NCBI GenBank assembly: GCA_007570785.1
Contig: ML664152.1
Location: 4,381,776-4,445,775, forward strand
DNA: 64,000 nucleotides
Source of the DNA: Antilocapra americana
Taxonomy: Eukaryota; Chordata; Mammalia; Artiodactyla; Antilocapridae
Direction of reading: 5' to 3'
In this document: positions 37,061 through 50,598 of the stretch, one piece after another
Numbering within the stretch: position 1 is the stretch's first letter
Layout of the letters: each line of letters begins with the position of its first letter
Translations under genes and position numbers: made by a program
The notes under the pieces: generated by a model
The model's database searches: none
What the model saw: only the letters and a program-made list of their open reading frames with translations
What the model was told of the DNA's origin: nothing

Positions 37061-37640
37061 TGATGTCATGGTCTAGGCACAAGTTGAAAAAGAACTTCCA
37101 GACATGAGGCAGAATGAGAGGAGAATAGAATTTATTAGAGTAGGAGACTCTGTTAGAACAGCAGATGGGTTCAAGGGAGAGCCAACCCCTTTCAAGGACT
37201 ATTGGCCAATTTTCACAGCCTCAAGACAGAGGAAATTCATGCTAGAATGGTGATATTAGGTGACTGGTTAGGATACTATAGAGTGGGTAAAAAGGTGAAT
37301 ATTTTACCTAACATGTCAGGGAACTGGCAGGTTTAGATCCAGAGGTTCACAGCAAACAGTTGCTGTGGGGCTTGGTCAGTTCTGGAAATTTTTATCCTGT
37401 GACCAAGGTGAAGGGCTCCACAGCTGTGACCCAGGTGGAGGGCTCCACAGCTGTGACCCGGGTGGAGGGCTCCACAGCTGTGACCCGGGTGGAGGGCTCC
37501 ACAGCTGTGACCCGGGTGGAGGGCTCCACAGTGTAGGGCTCCACAGCTGTGACCCAGGCGGAGGGCTCCACAGCTGTGACCTCGTGTAGGGCGCCACAAT
37601 TTATACCTGTCAGACTCCTGCTGTCATTCACCTTGAAACA
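37061..37640 (-). mobile_element. Probable antisense retroviral LTR (family not assigned)
   Basis: Read on the minus strand it has a GATAAAAATT box (plus-strand complement at about 37388-37397), then about 260 bases, then AATAAA (complement of TTTATT at 37132-37137). A pyrimidine-rich stretch ending near GACCATGACATCA follows, as in the R-U5 part of a gammaretroviral-type LTR. The 27-bp repeats lie where the U3 enhancer would be. I could not find a matching target duplication, so both ends are approximate, and the left part of U3 may extend to about 37920. Confidence 0.5.
37399..37599. repeat. 27-bp minisatellite (about 7.5 copies)
   Basis: Unit GTGACCCGGGTGGAGGGCTC followed by CACAGCT. Copies start at 37399, 37426, 37453, 37480, 37507, 37549 and 37576. 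The fifth copy is followed by a 17-base partial unit. Most units hold CAGCTG. Since 27 is a multiple of 3, long repetitive frames appear on both strands, but they are not genes. Confidence 0.95.
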
Positions 37641-37925
37641 AGAGGCTTGTCCAAGAAGAGCTCATGTTTCCTCCCAGTTGTTTCTAGACATGAGTGGGAT
37701 GCTCCCTGCCCAGCGTTAAGTTTTGTCATCTGCCCAACATAACTGTCCAGTGATGTCCTTTCACTTAGGCCTAATTCGGACAGGGCTATCTTATTTCGTT
37801 TGATTCTCCAGCTTTTGTTCCCATCATTACAAGCTGAGTGGCTGGGTCTGAGCCTGGGTCTCATCCTCTGTATCAATTCTGGGAAATCTGAATTCTTACC
37901 CATTAATCATGATACTGACAGTTAA

Positions 37926-38237
<312 letters not shown>

Positions 38238-38940
38238 TAAATGCCTTACATCTATAAACTGCAGAGCACTGTAGGCTGCAGGATTATTCGTAAGAAGATC
38301 TCCTGGCACAGGAAGAATGATAATTGGCAAGGCTTTTGCATGGCTTTTTTTTTTAGACAATTTTATCTATCTCATTAGACGAAGGACAAGACAAAGCAAG
38401 GTTCAACCCTGCAGTGTATTCTGATACCAAAGTCAAGATACTAGATGAAATATCTCGTTAAATTAAGTGCTCCATGACATTTAAATGGGGCAGCACTTCA
38501 TCTTAAAACAGTAGATGTGAGCAGCCAGTGTATTTTCTCGTGTTAAAAATCATTCATTCAGAGGCGTGACACATAGCAGTGTCGGATCTAGCCAAATTCG
38601 GTTCCTGTCCCCACATCCACCACCTTGGAGACAACTTCTGTAGAAGTGTATGATTTATTAGTACTTTTTAATTTGTACTGTGTTCCTGCCTATACAGAAG
38701 TATTATCGTGCCAGAAAAAATCATTTGGCACAGTTCTTGAATGAAAAACAGAAAGTGAAATTCTGGCTCAATTTGAAGGTTTCTGAAATTCTATTTAAAC
38801 CTAGGTTTCCAATGCCCCTTTGGGGGCATTCCTCTCCTCCACCCCAAAAAAGAATAAGAGAGTGTGTTAAAATTATCTTAAGGTTTTCCTCTTACCTTTC
38901 CCAGCTGCATGAATATTTATTTAGTCAGTAATACATTTTA

Positions 38941-39092
38941 AAATTTTATTTTTTAATTGAAGGGTAATTGCTTTACAGAATTGTGTTGGTTTCTGCTGAA
39001 CCTCAACATGAATCAGCCATAGACTTACACATGTCCCCTTGCTCTTGAACCTCCCTGCCACCTCCCTCCCCATCCCAGACCTCTAGGTTGTT
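38941..39092 (-). mobile_element. L1 (cetartiodactyl) fragment, antisense
   Basis: AGGGTAATTGCTTTACAGAA, TGAATCAGCCATAGACTTAC, and CTCTTGAACCTCCCTGCCAC, typical for the antisense of a young L1 3' end. Confidence 0.8.
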
Positions 39093-39102
39093 ATAGTTAG
39101 TT

Positions 39103-39255
39103 ATATTTACTTATTTGGCTGTGCTGGGTCTTAGTTGTGGCATGACAAATCTTTTGTTGCAGCATGTAGGGTCTAGTTCCCTAACCAAGGCTCGATCCTG
39201 GGCCTCCTGCTTTGGGAGTGTAGAACCTTAGCCGCTGCACCACCAGGGAAGCCCC
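39103..39255 (-). mobile_element. CHR-type SINE
   Basis: TTGGCTGTGCTGGGTCTTAG, and the head TGCACCACCAGGGAAGCCC, ending about 100 bases before exon 11. Confidence 0.88.
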
Positions 39256-39341
39256 CAGCTGCTTGAAGGAGAGCTGAAATGAGATATGATTTTACTTTCC
39301 GAAGACTGCAGATTCGGACAGCCTTCAAAGGGCAGCTATAA

Positions 39342-39506
<165 letters not shown>

Positions 39507-39856
39507 TGACTCCTTCAGGCTCTGCCTCCGAGCTCTCATCTGGTGAGAAGACGCATTTCCTTGTTAGAGTTTGGGGAGAGTTGGTTTTTTCCAAGGATAG
39601 GTGAGGAACTAGAAGAACAAGAGGGAAGTGGAAGTCAGTGGAAGGCTGAGAGTGACATTGGTATCCGTGCCCTAAGTCTTAGGGAACTTGAACAGAAGAA
39701 GCACAAAACCAGCGCATGCCTCACTATGAAAAATTTATGACTTATTTTTCCTCTTGTTCAACATGCCAGTTACCTGGATATCATAAATTAAGCAGGATTC
39801 AGGGATGTAATTGTAAAGACTTCTTTATTTTTTGTCTCCAGAAACCTCTATAATAG

Positions 39857-40079
39857 GGTGTCATGCTAAATCACTCAGTTGTGTCCGACTCTTTTCAACC
39901 CCTTGGACTGTAGCCCGCCAGGCTCCTCTGTCCATGGGGATTCTCCAGGCAAGAATACTGGAGTGGGTTGCCGTTCCCTCTTTCAGGGGATCTTCCCAAC
40001 CAGGGATGGAACCTGGGTCTCTTACATATCCTGCATAGGCAGGTGGGTTCTTTGTCATTAACGCCACCTGGGAAGTCCC
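39857..40079 (-). mobile_element. Bov-tA SINE
   Basis: Antisense: GCTAAATCACTCAGTTGTGT, AAGAATACTGGAGTGGGTTG, and the head CACCTGGGAAGTCCC. The flanks share CTATAA, a possible short target duplication. Confidence 0.9.
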
Positions 40080-41401
40080 TATAACTGGTTTAGTGTCCCC
40101 AGAACTCGATGCAGATTCCCACTTCCTGGTCGCTTGTGTCACTGCTGATGGAATCAAAGCACAATCTAAATTTGGGGTAAATTTCCTCTCTCCGATCATC
40201 ACATGTGACCTACAGTGTGCGGATGGAGCAGGCAGCTTCTCTCCAGCTTGCCCACCAACCTCCTTCCACTGAGTCCTGTTTCTTTCCTTGTTAAAGTCAC
40301 AGATGGGATGGGAGGGGTGGGCGGTGGGCAGGCAGCGCTCCTTTGATGGGTGCTGTCTTGGGGTGGCTGTGTGTTCTCAGAGCCTGGCAGGAGTGGAAAA
40401 CTGCCTCTTCCCCATGGGAGTTTCCCTGGTTCTATGGGGTCTGCAGAGTCACCCCACCAACTGCAGAATCCTTGGCAGAAGCAACACCCCTCCTTTGGCT
40501 GCTCCTGAGGGTCCTTGCTCAGCTCTGCCTTGTAGCGTGGGGGCATCTTCACTCTGAGCGCGTGTCCCTGCTGTGGTTCCCCCACTGGCCCAAGGGTGGT
40601 ATCAACAGCCCACTCTGTGCAGCCAGGGACCCTGGAAACTTTCTCAAGCATGGCTGACACCTGGATGGGCTCTCTGAGGATGGACGGAAGCTCTGGGCTC
40701 AGTGACGCCACCCTTGTCCTGAGACCTGGGACTGACAGCACAACCATCTCCCGGGAGCCCTCTCCAGGTTCCACTCTTCCCCTGGGGCGGGGGCGGAGGT
40801 GGGGTGGGGGCGGTCAGTGGCCCCATGTCTCCACCACTTGGTCCTTCAGACTGCCATGGAAGTGGAGCATCTGTGGTCCACACACTGAGGCCAAACCGAG
40901 AAAAAGTTCCTTTTGACATCCTGCCCCTTCACCCCATGTCCTTTTAATTGTCCCACAGCAGCGATTACTGGGAGATACAGCAGCATCTCTGAGTGGGAGA
41001 GACCTGGCTGGGGGGTCCCAGGCCCGCCACCCACCTAGCTGCCTCTTGTCTTTCCCATTCCTCAAATGGAAACTGAAAAAGCACCCCCCTCTGAGACCTT
41101 GTGGGTAATGACCTGAACTAACACAGAGCTCTTTGCAGGACCTGGGTCTGAGTTAAGCATTCCCTGGATGTTGCCCAGGGTGTGGGGTCAACCCTGGGGG
41201 AAGCGGCTTCCGTGGCTGGTCCCTCGACACCCTGAGCACTAGCTTGTGTGTCCGAACCTGCTGGGAGGGCCAGGGAGTGGGGGCATTGCCCTTCAGAGTT
41301 CACATCTCCCCAAAGCTCAGAGGTGTTTGTTTCCTTACACACCTTAGTTATTTATCACCTCCACTGAGGCATCACTTCCATACATTAAAGTGTATGATGT
41401 G

Positions 41402-41600
41402 AGAGCCTCCCTGGTGGCTCAGTGGTAAGGAATCCGCCTGCCAATCAGGAGATGCCGGTTTGATCCCAGACCTGGCAAGATCCCTCATGCTGCAGAGCAA
41501 CTAAGCCTGTGCACCGCAGCTACTGAGCCTGTGCTCTACAGCCTGTGCTGGAGAAAAGCCCAAGCAGCAGCAAAGCCAAAAATGAATAAAGTTATTATTT
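41402..41600 (+). mobile_element. CHR-2-type SINE with 15-bp target duplication
   Basis: Sense: GCCTCCCTGGTGGCTCAGTG, then AACTAAGCCTGTGCACCGCA. The flanks AAGTGTATGATGTGA and AAGTGCATGATGTGA (one change) mark the insertion. Confidence 0.88.
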
Positions 41601-41751
41601 TTTAAGTGCATGATGTGAAGCATTCACCTTGGTGAGTGTGTGTAAGCGCAGAGCATCAGCTGTAGACCAGGAGCATTGCATGTCCTGCTCATGAAGTTTC
41701 CCCAGAACCTGCCATGCCCACTGTAAAAAACATTATAAATTTTTAAGTCAT

Positions 41752-42000
41752 TTTATTATTTATTTTATTGACTGCACTGGGTCTTTGTTGCTACGCAAGG
41801 GCTTTCTGTAGTTGAGTTGCACAGGCCTCTTACTGCCGTGGCTTCTCTTGTTACAGAGCATGGGCTCTAGAATCTGGGCTCAATAGTTGAGGCACACAAG
41901 CCAAGTTGCCCCGAGGCATGTGGAATCTTCCCGCACCAAGGATCAAACTGATGTCCCCTGCATTGAGAGGCGGCTTCTTATCCACTGGACCACACTCAGG
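41752..42000 (-). mobile_element. CHR-2-type SINE
   Basis: Antisense: CTGCACTGGGTCTTTGTTGC, GCATGTGGAATCTTCCCGCA, and the head TATCCACTGGACCACACTC. Confidence 0.88.
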
Positions 42001-42237
42001 GGTGAAGTCCCCAGTGAGCCCTCTTATACCCGGTCTCTGCTTACCCACTTCTGAGACAGCGTGGAGTACTTGTGACAGGCCAGCTGCCCACAAAGCCCAA
42101 ACTAGTCACTCTCTGGCCCTTTACAGAAAATGTTCGCCAACCCCTCCTTAACGACCAGATCTGTTGCCCAGTCTGTGAAGTTCCTGTCGAAGTTTCAGGG
42201 TTTGCTAATGTGCCCAACCCTGCTCTTCCCCTGGCAG

Positions 42238-42365
42238 AGCTGCTGGTGCTGAACGGGGCCGACCCGGTGGCGGAAGTCGCCATCCGACAGCTCAGTGAGT
42301 CCTCGAAGCTGAAGCTCAAGTCCCCGAGGAAGAAGAGCACGATCATCATATCTGGGGTCTCCAAG
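42238..42365 (+). CDS. C2CD2: C2CD2 exon 12 (basic linker segment)
   Basis: The acceptor TTCCCCTGGCAG ends at 42237 and the donor GTGAGC begins at 42366. After the split Glu codon it encodes LLVLNGADPVAEVAIRQLSE and then SSKLKLKSPRKKSTIIISGVSK. The run KLKLKSPRKKS is a compact basic patch with adjacent serines. In the TMEM24 family such patches are candidates for acidic-lipid contact that phosphorylation switches off. The role here is inferred. The exon leaves in phase 0. Confidence 0.92.
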
Positions 42366-42452
42366 GTGAGCCTCTCCTCCTCCCATATCCTCCTCGCCCC
42401 GCCCCAGCTCTCCACTTAACTCTGGAAAGTTCCACCCCCGAAATGTCAGGTT

Positions 42453-42673
42453 GCCTGCGTGCTTGCTGGGTGGCTTCAGTCATGTCTGACTCCTTGCAAC
42501 CCCATAAACTATAGCCTGCCAGGCTCCTCTCTCCTTGGGATTCTCCAGGGAAGAATACTGGAGTGGGTTGCCAAGTTCTCCTCCAGGCTATCTTCCTGAC
42601 CCACCGATCAAACCTGCATCTTTTAGGTCTCCTTCATTGCAGGTGGGTTCTTTACCACTAGCACCACCCGGGG
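42453..42673 (-). mobile_element. Bov-tA SINE with 11-bp target duplication
   Basis: Antisense copy flanked by perfect AATGTCAGGTT repeats at 42442-42452 and 42674-42684. The core AAGAATACTGGAGTGGGTTG is intact. Confidence 0.95.
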
Positions 42674-43539
42674 AATGTCAGGTTATGTTCCCCCAACAAG
42701 GGATTACTTGTGGCATTTTTGTTTACGCAGCTTGTCCTGTTGAGGAAGGAACTTGACAGTTTCTGACCTGGGATACTTTGGGTGCTGAGAGGTTGGTGAA
42801 TCATTTGAAGAAAAATTACTGAAAGGGAAAGACTGAGATGAGGTCAGCTCCCCTTTGGGACAGGACCTCTACCCCCATCACCGAGCCGTCTTGGGGAATT
42901 TTCACTTTACACATGACTCATTTCCAAATGCTTCCTTTTGCAATGAATGTTTATGCCTCCCGCAATCAGAGAAATGAAGCTTGTTTTAAAACACATCCTC
43001 ATCCCCGTGCCTTCCTTGTGCTGCTCTGTGACCTTAGTCCAGGGCAGATGGCAGGCTCGAGGCATCCCAGGTGGACAATGGGCAGGCCAGGCTACTGGAG
43101 AGGCAAGCCCCTCAGGGCAAGGGCCCAGGTGACAGTCCCTTACTCTTTTTAACTTTCAGAATGAGCAAAGAAAATGTGAGTGATGGAGGGGCAGGTGGGA
43201 AATTTAGTAGTTGGGAAGGGACAAGGAGGAAGATGAATTTTTGGACAGGGCAGGTGGCTTGCTTTCTTGAGGGCACGAGAGGGTGAACAGGAGGGCATGC
43301 TGAGAACTGAGCCCCTGGCTCTTGGGAAAGGGGCCATAACAGTTCCTGGGAGGTGCGAGGGGTGAGTCACCAATGTTGCAATTTGTACCCAGGGTGTGGG
43401 TGGCCCTGGAAACCATCTTCCAAGAGCCAGGTGATGCCTCTGGGTTTCCTGCATGCACTTCCAGAAGCAGCCAGCAGGGGACGATAGCATCTCTGGAAGC
43501 ACCCGGTCAGTTTCTTTAGGATGAATCCACGAGTGAGTG

Positions 43540-43664
43540 TACTTTCCTGGTGGCCCAGCGGTTAGGTCTCTGAGTTTCCACTGCAGCGGGCAGGGGTTCC
43601 ATCCCCTGGTCAGGGAACTAAGATCCCACATGCCAAGCGGTGTGGCCAAAAACAAAACTATACT
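43540..43664 (+). mobile_element. CHR-type SINE
   Basis: ACTTTCCTGGTGGCCCAGCG, GGTCAGGGAACTAAGATCCC, and CAAGCGGTGTGGCCAAAAAC. Confidence 0.88.
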
Positions 43665-43793
43665 AAACTAAAAGCCAAAAAAAAGAACAAATGAGTTAAA
43701 TAAGGACAAGACTCATGACTGTCTCCATCTCCTCTATACCTTCTCTAAGGTTTTATTCCAGATCATCTAGTCCAGCTGACTTACCTTTTTTGT

Positions 43794-44005
43794 TGTGGTT
43801 GTTGTTTAGCCGCTAAGTCATGTCCAACTCTTTGCGACCATGGACTGTAGCCACCAGGCTCCTCTGTCCATGGGATTCTCCAGGCAAGAATACTGGAGTG
43901 GGTTGCCATTTCTTCCTCTAGAGGATGTTTGCAGCCCAGGGATTAAACCGTATCTCCAGCACTGGCAGGCGGATTCTTTACTGCTGAGCCACCAAGAAAG
44001 CCCTA
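43794..44005 (-). mobile_element. Bov-tA SINE
   Basis: Antisense: GTTTAGCCGCTAAGTCATGT, AAGAATACTGGAGTGGGTTG, and the head ACTGCTGAGCCACCAAGAAA. Confidence 0.9.
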
Positions 44006-44273
44006 TTTTTACGGAAGGTCAAACTGTCCCAGATTGAATCAGTGGGCATTTCTGACTTGGCAGTCGTCAGCGGTCACTAGGCAGACTGTGTGCCACCTCC
44101 GCGCGGAGACAGGGTGCTCTTGCCCAGACTCCCCCAGCGTAGCACCTCAGGCCGACCCTCTGCCTTGGGAGACCTGCGTCCACTGATTCTCAGCTTCCTT
44201 AGCTGCCTCCTTGGAGGGCCGGGCGCCTTTGGACCCTGAAACCACCCCCACAGCTGTGTGTGTGGGGCTGTGA

Positions 44274-44762
<489 letters not shown>

Positions 44763-47700
44763 TAGTTTCCAGACTGAAATTCAGTTCTCACCGTCTGCTC
44801 TCTTTCCCTTCTCCTCTACAAGGGCACCCTGCCCTTGCACCCCCACACCTACAGAAACACCTGCACTCAGCGTCTGAGCCCGTTCCGAGCCCGTGGACAG
44901 GGCTGGGGGTATGTTCAGAACCCTTCTGAGTGTGAGCTGCCCGGTCGTCTCTCTGTGTTCTTGGGGCCACATGGTGTTCATGGCTAGAGGCACTCTGTTC
45001 CCTGTCTGTGCACCCTCCTCCCAGGAGCAGAACCATCCAGAGCATGGAGAGGGGCCACTGGGAGCCACATACCATGGTGGAGCCAAGGAGACCAGCTGGG
45101 CAGAGCCTGGGTTTCTCTCAGCTGCACAGATGGGCTCCCCTGCACTTGCGTGACTCTTAGTCTCTTCCCTCCAACTGAAACCAAACCAGAACTCCCCACT
45201 CAGCCCTAACAGGACCCACGGGGAGAGAGCTCCCTAGAAAATTAGCCGATTAACTTAATACACTTGTGGAGGTGAGGTAATCATCGTACTAGAATAAGCG
45301 ACTGTTTCACATTAGTGCTAACACGGGGCTTTAAATCTGTGAATTTCTTCAGTGTGCCCTTTAACCCAGACAGCGCTTTGGCACAATGGTGACCTGAAGA
45401 TGCTTGCTGAGAGGATTTAGCCCAGAGGTTCGGCCAGCTCTAGATGTGAGGCTTCAAGACTTGCTGAGTCTCAGCTCCCTCCTCCCTGTACGGGGAGGTA
45501 CCTACTGCGGTGCCCACCTCCCCGAGAACCCCACCGGCCAGGCAGTTATAGGAGGTCCCAGTGCAGAGGAGGGGACAGGAGCGCTGAGGCAGGGGCCGGG
45601 GCCAAGCCAGGAGTCATAGGTCTGCGCTACATACCGGCTCCTCGGCGAGGGTACACATTAGCAACCTCATGGGTCAGGAACTGTGGTCCGCGGCTCTGCC
45701 TCCTGCTCCTTTGTTCTTGGTGCCCTGGACCGGTTGTGGTGGTTCCTGCTTGGGGCAGTTGTGTCCCCTTCCTGGGGGATGCTGGCCGTGGCTGGAGAGC
45801 TTCAATTGTCATAGCTGGGAGTGGGGGGCACTGCGGGCTTCAGCCAGGTCGAGGTCAGGGCTGCTTCTCATCACACCTCGGGGCACAGGATAGCCCCGGT
45901 TTCCTTGGGGTGGAGCTGGAGAGCCCCCCCCCATTCGGTTCCTGTCTCTCCCCCTTGACCTATCCCCGCAGATCGGGGACAGATGGGGAAGGAGGCAGAA
46001 GTTAGAAGAGGAGAGAGAGGAGAGGATTCCTGGTGTGGTTCCAGACCCTGAGATGAAGATCGGACTCCATCTGCCTGCTGCCCAGTCTTGAGACCTTATC
46101 CCCAGGGCCCTGTCGGGGGGCCAGGAGTGGCGTGGGAAGCGCTGACTGAGCACTGGCTCTGTGGAGGCTTCCTGGCTTCTGTGGCAGAAAAGGGCCTGGC
46201 TGCTGGCCCACAGCCCAGCATGCACCGCCCCCCCAGCGTCTTGGGGCCAGATCCACCCAAGGGGGCTCACCTGGACCTAAGGAAGGCAGGTGGGCGCTGG
46301 GCAGGGTGGACACATGGGAACAGGTGGGTGCGCCCCTTCTGTGCCCAACAGACCAGCAGCCGTCTCCTCTTTTCAGAGAAGAGGACCCTCCCTCCCGCCC
46401 TCAGTTCATTCTGCAAGGCTGAGCCTCACCAGCCCAGGTGCAGTCAGAGACTGCTCTTCCCTCCTCCCTCCCTCCGCTGGTCCTCCCAGGGAGTTCTTTC
46501 CCTTCGGTTTGTGTCCTTGCTGTGTCCTTGCCACCCTGCGGGATGGATGACACCCTCACTCTTGGGGACCTGGTGCCCACAGGTGGGTGGTACCAGGGCT
46601 CACAGGATGCACCTCACTCCTAGGGCTTCACAGACCCAGGATTTTTTTAAAGGGACCTATTTGGTAGCACTTAAAAAAATTGCCTTACATTCCAGTGTTC
46701 TCTGAGAGATTTGTTGTCAGAACCTTAGAGGATTCTGCTTTATGCTGATGGTTGTGGTTTTCCACCAAAACTGGTGATAAGCAGACAGGTCTGTGGAGTT
46801 TTCTCTCCTTTTTAGAAACTAAAGCCAGTTTTCAGGTTAAGAACCACCTGTGTCTCCTGTTAAAGGAGGAAGTTAACTTTCTAAGACTGCCTGCCTGTTA
46901 GGGTTCCCCTGGAATTCTGCTGATTGGAAATCTACTTACTGTGATGATGCAACCAAGACAGGAAATGCATTGCTCAAATTAGTTTTATTTTTAGCTTAAT
47001 AAAGCCCTGGTATGCTTATACCACACTGTGAATGCGCTTAAGACAAACCAAACTTAGAAGTGGCTAAGATGGTACATTTTATGTCTGTTTTACCACAAGT
47101 AAGAACAGAAGCATTGGTGGAGACTTTGAAAAACATTAAAAAGTAAGACAAAGAGAAACAAACCAACGTCCTGCACAGTAACGTCCTATGTTGTATAATG
47201 TAAATGCTTCAAACTCTTACCATCTCGCATTCTGATTTTGCTGTTGCAAACTTTTCTTTTCACTTCTTCCTTTTCTCCATCTCCTGCTCATCCCCTTTAA
47301 CTTAAGAGGATCGCTATGCCAACCAGAGTTAATTGCCTACACAGTAAGTTATTTTTGTTTTATATATTTTTTTAAATTAAGAATAGTCTTGTTATGAGGA
47401 AAGCAGATATCCTAACTGAGCTGGAAGTTAAATAACCTCCCCACTTCCTTATTCCTCCCGTCCCTTCCCAGTCTGACCTCCCCCGAATGCTAGTTTTCCC
47501 GCCTTCCTCCTTCAAAGTGCCCCGGTCAGGTGGTAGAGGACCAGCATCTCAGGGAAAGACAGAACTGTGTTAGCTGATGTGACAAAACCACCTCACCAAG
47601 AAATACAGACAGACTGGCTTCCATAATGTCCTTGGTTCTAAAAGGTAGTCATTTCTATAAGTGGGCTGCCCATGGTTCCCCTTGGAATCTAAAGCTGTCC

Positions 47701-47909
47701 TTTGGGTAGCAAACTGCAACTTATAAGCTTGCTTTTGATCACCATTTTGTCTGTAAGATGTTGGGGCACATTTTTCCATGAGCGGTTTATGTCTGTTAAA
47801 CTATGGAAACAACCAGGAATAAAGTGGGGAGTGTCTGCAATATTAGATAAAATAATTATATTTAATTCCTTCATTTATGAGTTTATGGGGTTTCTCGGGG
47901 TGGGGGTGG

Positions 47910-48095
47910 GGGGCTAGTGGTAAAGAATACACCTGTCAATCCACCTTCCAATGTAGGAGATGCAAGTTCAATCCCTGGGTCGGGAAGATCCCTTGGAGAC
48001 GGGAATGGCAACCCACTCCAATATTCTTGCATGGGAAATCCCATGGACAGTCCACAGGGTTGCAAAAGAGTTGGACACAACTGAGCAACAACAAC
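47910..48095 (+). mobile_element. Bov-tA SINE
   Basis: Sense: CTAGTGGTAAAGAATACACC, GGCAACCCACTCCAATATTC, and TTGGACACAACTGAGCAACA. A CAATCCACCTTC duplication sits within the head. Confidence 0.9.
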
Positions 48096-48426
48096 GTGTT
48101 TATACTTGAGCCTTTATGTATATATTTTTTATTAACCTTGCTGGAACCAGGGAAAGGTTTTTTTTTTTCTCTTCCTGGTGCCATCTAAGATTTTGGTTAT
48201 TTGTCTTAAATTTCACATAACCCATTTCACATTTGACCTTCAGGCATCTTTAAGATCGGGGGTGAGGCCTGTGCCTTGCTTCTTGCCCGTCAGGTGAATG
48301 AGGTGGGCTTGTTAAATCCAAGCAGCCCCACTCCCTTGCCCCATGGTTGTGAGTTCCCCCTTCAGCAAAGAGTGACAGATTCTGGGGCCCAGGGAAAGTG
48401 TGACCTTCCAAACTTGAGTTCTTGTG

Positions 48427-48610
48427 TCATCAGGGTTCTCCAGGGAAACAGAATCGATTGGTTCTAGATTCCAAGGGGCTGGTTTGTGTGAGTGGGTCTG
48501 AAACCTACAGGGCAGACAGGAGCTGATGCCACAGTTTTGAGGCAGAATCTCTGCCCAAGGATCCTTCCTTTTTGTTCTCAGTTGATTGGATGAAGGCCAG
48601 GCACATCACC
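48427..48610. repeat. Ancient interspersed repeat, family not assigned
   Basis: GGGTTCTCCAGGGAAACAGA at the left and TTGATTGGATGAAGGCCAGG at the right. It has the same left-end motif as the element at 27517. Confidence 0.5.
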
Positions 48611-49749
48611 TGGGGTATCTCCTAGGGCTCAGGCACAGGTAGAAGACCTGGACCACATGGACAGAGGCTTCTCACCAACACTCAGCTCAGTGCCGGATGG
48701 GCAGGTGGGGCTCGCTGGGCAAACTGACACAGGACGCTGGGTGCCAGTGCCCTGCTCACGGGGGCTCTGTATGGCACTGCCTCCCTGCCAAGAAGAGTGT
48801 ACTTGCCGGTCTGAGCTACGACCTACCACCACGCAGCTGTATCAGCGTCCACCAAATGCACCTGTGGCTGTGTCCACCCCCAGTTATTTACCCCCAAGGT
48901 CACTGTGCTTGAGTGGCCAAGTTTAGACAATCACATTTTTATTTAGTGATGAAAATGGAATAACCTCGGCTTGTACTGGTCCTTCTTCACGTGTGATGAG
49001 TTAAACTGTGGAGCCTGGAGAAGGGCTCATAGTGCTGGAATATGCTGTCCTCCCCAGGACACCAACATGCCATTCATCACACACGGAAGCCTATCCAAGC
49101 CCCTGCCAAAGAGCAGGGCTCTGCTCTGTGCTCCTTCTGAGAACTGCTCAATCCCACCCTCTGGAGGACTCCCCAGCGGCAACTTGCAGACCAGCCCTCC
49201 AGGTGCCCTCCGGCCACCTTCAGCTCAGATGCACCCTCAGCAGCACAGAGGAGCCAAGCTTTGTAGGACAGAGCATGCCCCTCTCCGAGTCTCTCCTTCC
49301 TTACTTGTAAGCAAGAGATGAGAGCACCCTCAGAGGTGGCTGGGAAATGTAACCTGGGTTGCAGCTTGTAGATGTGCAAACCTCAGTCTCTCCCCTCTCG
49401 TGACCATCCTCTGTCCAAAAAGCCGACGTCCCCATAGAAGCTGCATCAAGTCGTGTCACGTTAGGGGTCGATCTGCACCAGAGTACATGTGACAGCATCT
49501 GGTTCTGCACTGATACTGAACAGGCAAAGTTAACACAGCACACCTGCTCCAGAGGGTGGACATGAGGATGAAGAACAGAAACCACGCGTGTGCCTGACAG
49601 GGCAGCGTGTGTCCACAGCCAAAACAAAGCGCAACCTTCCGCACGGTGTCCAGGGTCCAAGGATAGACAGGAGGACGTGGCTGGTGTTTCAGGATCCTCA
49701 TCTTAAGTCAGATCTTCCCCTTCCCTGTCTCGTCTGTGTTAGATCCTGG

Positions 49750-50190
49750 GGGTGGCTGAAACAGAGTTCCACAGGTGAGGTGCTTTGAACAACAGAGATT
49801 TCTTCTCTGAGTTTCACAGGCTGGAAGTCTGAGATCAAGGTGTGGGCAGGGCTGGTTGCTCCTGAGGCTGGGAGGGAGGGTCTGTCCTAGCCGCTCCCCC
49901 AGCTTTGGTGGGGGTGGGGGGGGGTTGCTAACAACATAGCACGTTGCTTCTTGGCTTGTAGATGCATCACCTTGATCTCTGCCTTCATCTTCACATGGCG
50001 TTTCCCAGTGTGCCTCTGTTCAAACTTCCCCTTTTTATGAGGACCCCAGTCATACTTGATTAGCACCTGTCCTAATGACCTTACTATAACTGAATTGCCA
50101 ATGTCATGACCGTATCTCTAAGTAAAGTCGCATTCTGAGGACCTGGGGTTAGGACCCCAACGTAAGAATTGATGGACAAGATCCAAACCA
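49750..50190. repeat. Ancient interspersed repeat, family not assigned
   Basis: Landmarks of a widespread old mammalian repeat: CAGGCTGGAAGTCTGAGATC, GGCTTGTAGATGCATCACC, GGACCCCAGTCATACTTGAT, and GGACCTGGGGTTAGGACCCC. Confidence 0.55.
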
Positions 50191-50522
50191 TGACACCAAC
50201 CCCACTCACACCTCAGACCCTCACTCCAAACCCCTGATGGGATTTCAGCACAGGGACACGTGTGAAATGGGCTTTGTGGATGGAGTGTTCAAGGGGAGGT
50301 TCTCTTACTGCTGGCTTCCACATCCCTAGGTCTGCAGCTGGCCTGGGGGACAGACCCGTCTGCTCCCCTCCCCACACTTACATTTCCTGTCCCCCACCCC
50401 AGGGAGAAGGGAATGGGAAGTGGGATTAGAGTCTAGATTAACCAGATGGGTCCCTCGGACCTCCCTCCCTCTCCTCCATTCTAATGTGACAGCCCCACAT
50501 TTACACATGCTATTTGAGGGGC

Positions 50523-50598
50523 TGAAGCCTGGCGTGCTGCCATCCATGGGGTCACAAAGAGTCGGACATGACTGAGTGACTGAACTGAACTAACTGAT
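50523..50598 (+). mobile_element. BovB LINE 3' tail only
   Basis: GAAGCCTGGCGTGCTGCCAT, then AAAGAGTCGGACATGACTGA. Only the last 75 or so bases of the element are present. Confidence 0.8.

Noticed and set aside
37333..37631. Repetitive peptides (His-Ser-Cys-Asp-Pro-Gly-Gly-Gly-Leu and others) at the 27-bp array
   Set aside because: A 27-bp period keeps any frame open on both strands; the array is intronic and probably retroviral.
40199..40774. 191-residue minus-strand frame in intron 11
   Set aside because: Low-complexity Pro/Ser-rich chance frame, with competing frames on the plus strand and no initiation or splice support.
46088..46705. 205-residue plus-strand open frame in intron 13
   Set aside because: The composition is that of a GC-rich intron, there is no recognisable domain, and the frame neither joins exon 13 or 14 in phase nor is bounded by good splice sites.
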